Under the pieces are notes generated by a model. It searched no databases. It had not been told where the DNA came from and saw only the letters and a program-made list of their open reading frames with translations. DNA of 14,291 nt from an uncultured Cardiobacterium sp. (GTDB lineage Bacteria; Pseudomonadota; Gammaproteobacteria; Cardiobacteriales; Cardiobacteriaceae): assembly GCF_938028185.1 (NCBI RefSeq), contig NZ_CALJAH010000148.1, forward strand, positions 1 to 14,291. Direction: 5' to 3'. Shown in pieces: positions 5,916 through 11,263 of this stretch; within the stretch, counting starts at the first letter, position 1, and each line of letters opens with the position of its first letter. Position numbers and translations under genes: made by a program.

Positions 5916-7916
5916 TCAGGCATTGTCGATATAGGCACTCTGCTCGATGTGCTTGATGCGGTCGCGCAGCGCGGCGGCGGCTTCAAATTCGAGGTTTTTC
6001 GCGTGCTCCAGCATTTGTTTTTCCAGTTGTTTGATGAGTTTCGCCGCCGCTTTCGGGTCTGCCGGGATTTCTTCGCGCTCGCGTTCGCGGTGCGCTTTTT
6101 TCGCCTTGATGGCGACGTGCGCGCCTTCCATGACGTCGGTGATTTTTTTGCGGATGGTCTGCGGGATGATGCCGTGTTCTTCGTTGTATTTTTGTTGTTT
6201 TTCGCGGCGGCGCGCGGTCTCGTCCATCGCCGCCTGCATCGAGCGGGTGATGTTCGCCGCGTACAGTATCGCTTTGCCACGGGCGTTGCGCGCAGCGCGG
6301 CCGATGGTCTGAATCAGGGCGCGTTCGCCGCGCAGGAAGCCTTCTTTGTCGGCGTCGAAGATGGCAACGAGCGACACTTCCGGCATATCCAGCCCTTCGC
6401 GCAAGAGGTTGATACCGACCAGTACGTCAAAGGTGCCGAGGCGCAGGTCGCGGATGATTTCCATGCGCTCCACGGTGTTGACGTCGGAGTGGATGTAGCG
6501 CACGCGCACGTCGTGCTCCATCAGGTAGTCGGTGAGGTCTTCCGCCATTTTTTTGGTGAGGGTAGTGATGAGGACGCGCTCGTCGGCGGCAACGCGCGCG
6601 CGGATTTCACCGAGGACGTCTTCTACCTGGCTTTCGACCGGGCGCACTTCGACTTCGGGGTCAAGCAGCCCGGTCGGGCGCACGACTTGTTCGACGGTCT
6701 GCCCGCTGTGCTGTTTTTCGTAGTCGCCGGGGGTGGCGGAGATGTAGATGGTCTGCGGCGCGAGTGCTTCAAATTCTTCGTATTGCAGCGGGCGGTTGTC
6801 CAGCGCTGACGGCAGGCGGAAGCCGTATTCGACCAGCGTTTCTTTGCGCGAGCGGTCGCCGCGGTACATCCCGTTCAGCTGCGGGATGGTGACGTGGCTT
6901 TCGTCAATCATCAGCAGCGCGTCGGCGGGCAGGTAGTCGTGCAGGGTCGGCGGTGGTTCGCCCGCCGCGCGCCCGGAGAGGTAGCGCGAGTAGTTTTCGA
7001 TGCCGGAGCAGTAGCCGAGCTCTACCATCATTTCCAAATCAAAGCGGGTGCGCTGCTCAAGCCGCTGCGCTTCCACCAGTTTGTTTTGCGCGGTCAGCAC
7101 GGCAAGGCGGTCGCGCAGCTCTGCCTTGATTTGGTCGATGGTGTTGAGCACGGTCGCGCGCGGCGTGGCGTAGTGGGTTTTCGGGTAGATGGTGATGCGC
7201 GGCACGGCTTCGAGCATTTCGCCGGTGAGCGGGTCGAAGTAGCGGATGCTTTCGATGGTGTCGTCAAAGAGTTCAAAGCGCACCGCGTACCAGTCGGATT
7301 CGGCGGGCATGATGTCGAGCACGTCGCCCTTGACGCGGAAGGTGCCGCGCAAAAGCTGGGTGTCATTCCTCGTGTATTGCAGCTCGGCGAGATGCGAGAG
7401 GACGTCGCGCTGGTCGATGGTTTCGCCGCGCGAGAGGTGCAGCCGCATTTGCCGGTACTGGCTGGGGTCGCCCAGGCCGTAAATGCTGGAGACGGAGGCG
7501 ACGATGATGGTGTCGCGCCGCTCAAGGATGGCCTTGGTGGCGGAGAGGCGCATTTGCTCGATGTGTTCGTTGATGGAGGCGTCTTTTTCGATGAAGGTGT
7601 CGGAGGCGGGGACGTAGGCTTCCGGCTGGTAGTAGTCGTAGTAGGACACGAAGTACTCCACCGCGTTATGCGGGAAAAATTCGCGCATTTCGCCGTAAAG
7701 CTGCGCGGCGAGGGTCTTGTTCGGCGCGAGAATCAGCGCCGGGCGCTGCGCGCGGGCGATGACATTCGCCATGGTGAAGGTTTTGCCGGAGCCGGTGACG
7801 CCGAGCAGGGTTTGCTTGGCAAGGCCGTCTTCAAGGCCTTCCAGCAGTTGCTCAATGGCGGCGGGCTGGTCGCCGGAGGGCTGGTAATTGCTGACGAGTT
7901 GGAAAAGGTCGCTCAT
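5916..7916 (-). CDS. uvrB: UvrB, excinuclease ABC subunit B
   Basis: This 666-residue DNA repair helicase-like ATPase (E. coli UvrB has 673) verifies damage handed over by UvrA and recruits UvrC for incision. Visible motifs in order are: Walker A GVTGSGKT (39-46); the damage-probing beta-hairpin region SYYDYYQPEAYVP (91-103); motif II DESH (338-341); SATPGDYE (393-400); GINLLREGLDMPEVS (501-515); motif VI QTIGRAARN (536-544); and a C-terminal UVR domain (about 623-658, KLIKQLEKQMLEHAKNLEFE), which contacts UvrC. The reading frame stays open upstream to 8318, but homology begins at MSDLFQLVSNYQPSGDQ, whose ATG follows AGGA. All key residues are present and the gene appears intact. No CTGT-N8-ACAG LexA box is visible upstream. 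Confidence 0.98.
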   Translation of the reverse strand: MSDLFQLVSNYQPSGDQPAAIEQLLEGLEDGLAKQTLLGVTGSGKTFTMANVIARAQRPALILAPNKTLAAQLYGEMREFFPHNAVEYFVSYYDYYQPEAYVPASDTFIEKDASINEHIEQMRLSATKAILERRDTIIVASVSSIYGLGDPSQYRQMRLHLSRGETIDQRDVLSHLAELQYTRNDTQLLRGTFRVKGDVLDIMPAESDWYAVRFELFDDTIESIRYFDPLTGEMLEAVPRITIYPKTHYATPRATVLNTIDQIKAELRDRLAVLTAQNKLVEAQRLEQRTRFDLEMMVELGYCSGIENYSRYLSGRAAGEPPPTLHDYLPADALLMIDESHVTIPQLNGMYRGDRSRKETLVEYGFRLPSALDNRPLQYEEFEALAPQTIYISATPGDYEKQHSGQTVEQVVRPTGLLDPEVEVRPVESQVEDVLGEIRARVAADERVLITTLTKKMAEDLTDYLMEHDVRVRYIHSDVNTVERMEIIRDLRLGTFDVLVGINLLREGLDMPEVSLVAIFDADKEGFLRGERALIQTIGRAARNARGKAILYAANITRSMQAAMDETARRREKQQKYNEEHGIIPQTIRKKITDVMEGAHVAIKAKKAHREREREEIPADPKAAAKLIKQLEKQMLEHAKNLEFEAAAALRDRIKHIEQSAYIDNA

Positions 7917-7944
7917 GGGGGTTCCTGAAACGGGTGACGGCGAC

Positions 7945-7950
7945 ATTATA
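7945..7950 (-). promoter_or_regulatory. -10 box of the uvrB promoter
   Basis: The minus strand carries a perfect TATAAT 28 bp before the uvrB start codon. The -35 is weak: at the correct distance the minus strand reads AAAAAC, and TTGCCC occurs closer. The box lies in the 111-bp gap shared with the divergent secreted-protein gene. Confidence 0.5.
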
Positions 7951-7971
7951 GGGCGGCGGCGGGGCAAGTTT

Positions 7972-8000
7972 TTGCGCGCCCTGCCAGCGCCGGGTAGAAT
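7972..8000 (+). promoter_or_regulatory. Candidate promoter of the secreted-protein/dcd unit
   Basis: TAGAAT (7995-8000, five of six) lies 17 bp after TTGCGC (7972-7977, three of six). The ribosome binding site ACCGGAG follows (about 8013-8019), eight bases before the ATG at 8028. The promoter is back to back with that of uvrB. Confidence 0.45.
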
Positions 8001-8027
8001 CTGCGCGCCTGTTACCGGAGAATCCCC

Positions 8028-8408
8028 ATGCGCAACCTGTTCCCCTTCCTCATCGCCCTCGCCTTCCCGCTTGCCCACGCCGCCGACAGCGCGCTGGATG
8101 CCGCCCGCCTCTTCTTTGAAGCGGTGCGCGACCAGCAGGGCGCTGCCGCCGTCGCCCAGCTTTCCATCCCGGACGACCAGCGCGACGCCTTCCAAAAAAT
8201 GATTGATGACGGCGACATCACCCGCATCTTCGCCGAGCACGGCGGCATTGACCACTTCAGCATTGACGAAACCGGCGTCAAGGGCGAGCAGCAGCAGCTC
8301 GTCCGCGTCGCCGTCCACACCAAAGACGGCAACAGCGCGCCCTTCGGTAACATCCTCATCATCCGCACTGCCGACCGTGGCTGGCTGGTGGACAGCCGCA
8401 GTTTCTAA
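8028..8408 (+). CDS. Small secreted protein of unknown function, NTF2/DUF4878-like in outline
   Basis: This 126-residue protein has a clear signal peptide (MRNLFPFLIALAFPLAHA, cleavage near 18/19). There is no lipobox cysteine, so the mature part of about 108 residues should be soluble in the periplasm. It starts with a helix (SALDAARLFFEAVRDQQGAA). A helical middle follows, then two strand-like stretches: QQQLVRVAVHTKDGN, and ILIIRTADRGWLVDSRSF at the end. Helices followed by a sheet with a terminal GWLVDS strand resemble small NTF2-like secreted proteins such as the DUF4878 group; this is a resemblance, not an identification. The ATG follows CCGGAG. dcd starts 17 bp after its stop, so the two are probably cotranscribed, although no functional tie is evident. 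Confidence 0.7.
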   Translation: MRNLFPFLIALAFPLAHAADSALDAARLFFEAVRDQQGAAAVAQLSIPDDQRDAFQKMIDDGDITRIFAEHGGIDHFSIDETGVKGEQQQLVRVAVHTKDGNSAPFGNILIIRTADRGWLVDSRSF

Positions 8409-8425
8409 CCCAACCCGGAAACCCC

Positions 8426-8995
8426 ATGAGCATCAAAAACGACCGCTGGATCAAAAAGATGGCCGAACAGCACGGCATGATTGACCCTTACGAACCCGGC
8501 CTCGTCAGCCACGACAAAAACGGGCGCAAAATCGTCTCCTACGGCACCTCCAGCTACGGCTACGACGTCCGCTGCGCTCGCGAATTCAAGGTTTTTACCA
8601 ACATCAACAGCGCCATCGTTGACCCCAAGGCCTTTGACCCGCAGAGCTTTGTCGATATCGAAAGCGATGTTTGCATCATCCCGCCGAACAGCTTTGCCCT
8701 CGCCCGCACCGTCGAATACTTCCGCATCCCGCGCGACATCCTCACCATCTGCCTCGGCAAAAGCACCTACGCCCGTTGCGGCATCATTGTGAATGTCACC
8801 CCGCTTGAGCCCGAATGGGAAGGCCACGTCACGCTGGAATTTTCCAACACCACGCCGCTGCCGGCGAAAATCTACGCGCACGAAGGCGTCGCGCAAATGC
8901 TGTTTCTCCAGTCCGACCAGCCCTGCGCCATCTCCTACAAAGACCGCGCGGGCAAATACCAGGGACAAACCGGCGTCACCCTGCCGCGCACCTGA
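8426..8995 (+). CDS. dcd: dCTP deaminase
   Basis: This 189-residue cytosolic enzyme deaminates dCTP to dUTP plus ammonia, which feeds dUTPase and then thymidylate synthesis. It belongs to the short branch found in Neisseria, Pseudomonas and Burkholderia, recognisable from IVSYGTSSYGYDVRC (36-50), VFTNINSAIVDPKAFD (56-71) and KSTYARCGIIVNVTPLEPEW (112-131). Ser113 and Arg117 match the E. coli active-site Ser111 and Arg115 by alignment of the KSxxAR motif. Glu138 in HVTLE is the catalytic glutamate. The end GKYQGQTGVTLP (177-188) is typical and lines the nucleotide site in the trimer. A proline follows VT where the E. coli enzyme has Ala124; I believe this is normal for the branch. The Shine-Dalgarno (CCCGGAAA) is weak, suggesting coupling with the gene 17 bp upstream. 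Confidence 0.97.
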   Translation: MSIKNDRWIKKMAEQHGMIDPYEPGLVSHDKNGRKIVSYGTSSYGYDVRCAREFKVFTNINSAIVDPKAFDPQSFVDIESDVCIIPPNSFALARTVEYFRIPRDILTICLGKSTYARCGIIVNVTPLEPEWEGHVTLEFSNTTPLPAKIYAHEGVAQMLFLQSDQPCAISYKDRAGKYQGQTGVTLPRT

Positions 8996-9011
8996 AACGC
9001 CAAAACACCAT

Positions 9012-9040
9012 AAAAAACCGGGCATCGCGCCCGGTTTTTT
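9012..9040. terminator. Bidirectional intrinsic terminator between dcd and the TM2-domain gene
   Basis: AAAAAACCGGGC (9012-9023) pairs with GCCCGGTTTTTT (9029-9040) around a five-base loop. It lies 16 bp after the dcd stop and 9 bp beyond the end of the convergent minus-strand gene, and can serve both. Confidence 0.92.
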
Positions 9041-9049
9041 ATCGCCCGC

Positions 9050-9496
9050 TCAAAACCACGGACGCCTTCCCTGCACATAAATCCGCTCAAAATCCTCATC
9101 TGGTTTACAGGCATAAATAATGCACTCAACCAGCCCAATTACCCCGGCAATAATGGTTGGAATGCCAAAAAGCAACATACCGGGGAAAAAACACAGCAGC
9201 ATGATAATTCCCTCCCTGGTATAACCGAGGAAAAACTTGTGCACGCCAAGACTGCCCAAAAAGAAGGCAAGCAATGCAGCAGGCAACTTTTTTGAAGAGG
9301 TAAAAAGCAGCGGACGCTCAATGCGGTAAATCTCTCCCGCACGCTCACCCGCAGGCGAAAAATCCACTTCCTGACCATTTTGCGGCGCGATATTGCTTTT
9401 CCAGTCGTGCTGCACAAAGACATAGCGTTTGCCGTCTTCACCGGCAATCAATCCATTTTGATTTTGCGGATTATAATCAAGGATGGTTCCTTTCAT
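9050..9496 (-). CDS. TM2-domain membrane protein with N-terminal OB-fold-like domain
   Basis: This is a 148-residue protein in two parts. Residues 1-60 (MKGTILDYNPQNQNGLIAGE, RYVFVQHDW, GQEVDFSP) resemble a cold-shock/OB-type small beta-barrel. Residues 66-130 are a TM2 domain, with SSKKLPAALLAFFLGSLGVH, the KFFLGY motif (87-92), a first helix and turn, then a second helix ending at ECIIYA. The C-terminal tail is charged (KPDEDFERIY). Combinations of this N-terminal domain with TM2 occur in other gamma- and betaproteobacteria, from memory; no precise role is known. The frame extends four codons further to a TTG at 9508, but GGAG within those codons lies six bases before the ATG at 9496. I therefore take 9496 as the start. 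It is the last gene of the AT-rich minus-strand cluster. Confidence 0.8.
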   Translation of the reverse strand: MKGTILDYNPQNQNGLIAGEDGKRYVFVQHDWKSNIAPQNGQEVDFSPAGERAGEIYRIERPLLFTSSKKLPAALLAFFLGSLGVHKFFLGYTREGIIMLLCFFPGMLLFGIPTIIAGVIGLVECIIYACKPDEDFERIYVQGRRPWF

Positions 9497-9515
9497 GATG
9501 TACTCCAACTAATAT

Positions 9516-9528
9516 GTAGCATCGCTAC
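9516..9528. repeat. Small hairpin GTAGC-ATC-GCTAC in the TM2 gene leader
   Basis: A five-base perfect inverted repeat with a three-base loop sits about 20 bp before the TM2-domain start codon and just upstream of its GGAG. It could affect translation or bind a regulator. At this length it could also be chance. Confidence 0.3.
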
Positions 9529-9556
9529 GGATTAAAACAAGGGTTAGCCGTCTCGC

Positions 9557-9958
9557 TTAATTTCTAATACCGACCAAATATACCGAAAACATCCACAGCA
9601 CACAACTTGCGACAACAACAGCGAGCTGCACTGACCACGATGAATGCAGGTACCAATGAATAAAAATCAGAATGGCGCCAAGAAAGCCGCAATGCCCGGC
9701 AATATAAACCCGTCGCTCCTCATTGAGCCGATGGAATAACGTCCCCTTACGGATTTTCTTGCCATGCAGGCCAACGATATAAACTGCAAAAAGCCACAGC
9801 ACACAGCCGAGTGATACCAGCAATAACATTTGCCAGCCTGTACTGACGGTATAGCCTTTTTGAAGCGCCAATACAAGGCCAAACCAGCCGAGCAAGTCTG
9901 CCGTGTTTTTGCATTGCGCCGGATTCTGTTTTTTCTTCAAGAAAAGTTCAATACCCAT
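9557..9958 (-). CDS. Four-helix membrane protein of unknown family, paralogue of its upstream neighbour
   Basis: I do not recognise this 133-residue protein. After a lysine-rich N-terminus (FLKKKQNPAQCKN) it has four hydrophobic segments, at about 22-36, 42-63, 90-105 and 109-131. A basic loop (HGKKIRKGTLFHRLNEERR) separates the two halves. The halves are similar to each other: the second helix reads CVLWLFAVYIVGLHG and the fourth CVLWMFSVYLVGIRN. It is also about one third identical by hand alignment to the 134-residue protein encoded immediately upstream, sharing LGW, WLFAVY, the R-N-E-R loop and IA. The ATG follows GGAG by five bases. The gene begins 23 bp after the paralogue's stop, so the two should be cotranscribed. 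The region is markedly AT-richer than uvrB, dcd or frd. Confidence 0.75.
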   Translation of the reverse strand: MGIELFLKKKQNPAQCKNTADLLGWFGLVLALQKGYTVSTGWQMLLLVSLGCVLWLFAVYIVGLHGKKIRKGTLFHRLNEERRVYIAGHCGFLGAILIFIHWYLHSSWSVQLAVVVASCVLWMFSVYLVGIRN

Positions 9959-9981
9959 AAAAGCTCCATAGTAGCCAAAAC

Positions 9982-10386
9982 TTATTTATCTTTGATACCA
10001 ACCAAAGCAATACAAAAAGCAAAAATAATCATGACAAGAACAAACAAAAGCAAAATATGCCACCATTTATATTCCAGGATACTGGCGTTTACAATCAGCA
10101 ACATTCCCAGAGCAGTACCACTATCCGCAATAAATGCGCGCTGCTCGTTATTGATCCGCCGTAGCAGCATTCCTTTTTTCTTGAATGCCCTGCCACCAAT
10201 GCCCGCCAGATAAACGGCGAAAAGCCAGATGATACAGGCAGTAAGCGAATACAACAGGATTCCTGCCCAACTGGTGTTGATGTAAAAATGTGCAAACATT
10301 AGTAGCGCAGCAATCCAGCCCAGGATATTGGCGATTTGCCGCCGTTGCAGTGGGTGCATTTTTTTGAAAGCCGTTGCAAGAGACAT
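9982..10386 (-). CDS. Four-helix membrane protein of unknown family, paralogue of its downstream neighbour
   Basis: This 134-residue protein of unrecognised family starts MSLATAFKKMHPLQRRQ. Four hydrophobic segments are separated by a basic loop (GGRAFKKKGMLLRRINNEQR) in the same place as in its paralogue. Shared features are LGW at the start of helix 1, CIIWLFAVYLAGIGG at the end of helix 2, and FIA at the start of the second half. The fourth helix ends ALVGIKDK, echoing VGIRN. The frame stays open to 10563, but only the ATG at 10386 has a strong Shine-Dalgarno (GGAGG, nine bases away). The upstream extension also overlaps the preceding gene, so the shorter form is chosen. The gene lies 32 bp after the 177-residue gene. 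GC is very low here: about one third in the 60 bp around the stop. Confidence 0.75.
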   Translation of the reverse strand: MSLATAFKKMHPLQRRQIANILGWIAALLMFAHFYINTSWAGILLYSLTACIIWLFAVYLAGIGGRAFKKKGMLLRRINNEQRAFIADSGTALGMLLIVNASILEYKWWHILLLFVLVMIIFAFCIALVGIKDK

Positions 10387-10418
10387 ATTGATTTTCCTCC
10401 ACATGATAGAAACGGTAT

Positions 10419-10952
10419 TTACCAGGAATATGAATGCGCCTTGACGATGCGACCATAGCGCGTATGCCAATAGTTGCAAAGATAAAAAATATCTTGCGGC
10501 AGTAAAGCCCGTTGGACAGCCGGCATCTGCACGGCCTCGCCAATGGCGAATATTTTCCACCAATATTCCGGGGCAAACCGTCCCAAACTGCGACTGTCAA
10601 GCCGTATATATTCGCCGCTGATATAAAAACGGACAAACAGAACAGACAGGGAAAGTTCGATGATTCCTTCATAAATTTTCCTCTGCGGCGCGTGCAGGTC
10701 GCAGACGATGGCAAACAGGCAAACGGCTATTAGTAAAACCAACAGCGCGGAAATGAGGCGATTAACGCGACAATGGGCGCGAATAACGCGGAAAACGTCA
10801 AAATAGCGCTCCGCCGCTTCCGCCTTGCGGTCTTCGTCAATCAGTTTCTGAATGTCGCCCAGCTCGCTGTTAATCATAATCTCGCCGCGATACAGCGCGC
10901 GCATCCGCTGTTTACGCTCAAAAGTGCCAATCAGGTCGCCATTTCTTTCCAT
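10419..10952 (-). CDS. Two-helix membrane protein of unknown function
   Basis: I do not recognise this 177-residue protein. The N-terminal 60 residues are soluble, charged and likely helical (ERKQRMRALYRGE, KLIDEDRKAEAAERYFDVF). Hydrophobic segments follow at about 66-84 (LISALLVLLIAVCLFAIVC) and 95-111 (IYEGIIELSLSVLFVRFYIS). The remaining 65 residues are soluble and rich in aromatic residues (EYWWKIF, FYLCNYWHTRY, SYSW). Both ends are predicted on the same side of the membrane. The frame opens at 10997, but the ATG at 10952 is preceded by GGAG at eight bases and the upstream ATG by nothing suitable. It is the first gene of the four-gene minus-strand run and is divergent from frdA. Confidence 0.72.
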   Translation of the reverse strand: MERNGDLIGTFERKQRMRALYRGEIMINSELGDIQKLIDEDRKAEAAERYFDVFRVIRAHCRVNRLISALLVLLIAVCLFAIVCDLHAPQRKIYEGIIELSLSVLFVRFYISGEYIRLDSRSLGRFAPEYWWKIFAIGEAVQMPAVQRALLPQDIFYLCNYWHTRYGRIVKAHSYSW

Positions 10953-11263
10953 TGCCCGTACTCCAGTTTTGACGCCCAGGCATTGTAGCAGCGCCATAAA
11001 AACGCCCGCACCGCGACAATTTTGTCTGCGCCCTGCCCGCTTTATGTGAGTTCATGTTGGCAAAAACGCACAAATCCACAACATCTTCGCCAAAACGGTG
11101 CCATTCTTGCCAAAATACTTGCGCAGGCTTAGTAAATTAGAACCCTTCTTGTTCTCATAACAGGCTATTTTTATTCAGAAAAAAGCGTTTTCCCCTGCTG
11201 ACGCCCCGGTGAATCATGTTAAAATGCCCACATTATTAACAGAGGCATAACAAGAGGTACTTT
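10953..11263. promoter_or_regulatory. Divergent control region between the small membrane-protein cluster and frdA
   Basis: This 311-bp gap holds no gene. On the minus side a -10-like TACAAT stands at 10982-10987 without a good -35. A dyad GACAA-TT-TTGTC lies at 11015-11026. Three related motifs, TTGGCAAAAAC (from 11057), TCGCCAAAACG (from 11087) and TTGCCAAAATAC (from 11107), are spaced exactly 30 and 20 bp apart. TTGCCA (11107-11112) could also be a -35, with a poor -10 TAGTAA 17 bp on. The best frd promoter is listed separately. No good FNR palindrome (TTGAT-N4-ATCAA) is visible. Confidence 0.5.
11198..11225 (+). promoter_or_regulatory. Candidate promoter of the frd operon
   Basis: TAAAAT (11220-11225, five of six) is preceded after 16 bp by CTGACG (11198-11203), which matches four of six bases of TTGACA. 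A transcript would start near 11232, leaving about 30 nt before the frdA start codon. This includes the ribosome binding site AAGAGG (11252-11257). Confidence 0.45.

Noticed and set aside
6894..7928. A 344-codon plus-strand frame opposite uvrB, with others at 5949-6809
   Set aside because: They lie within the highly conserved uvrB, have biased composition and no ribosome binding site, and are shadows of GC-rich codon usage.
7917..8318. Upstream extension of the uvrB frame to 8318
   Set aside because: UvrB homology begins at MSDLFQLVSNYQPSG. The extension overlaps the divergent secreted-protein gene, and the perfect TATAAT lies inside it.
10387..10563. Extended start of the 134-residue membrane protein
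   Set aside because: It overlaps the 3' end of the preceding gene, has no Shine-Dalgarno, and the paralogue aligns from the shorter start, which has GGAGG.
11045..11060. CRP-like half site TGTGA upstream of frdA
   Set aside because: Only one half is present. The second half reads GTTGG instead of TCACA, so it is not a supported site.
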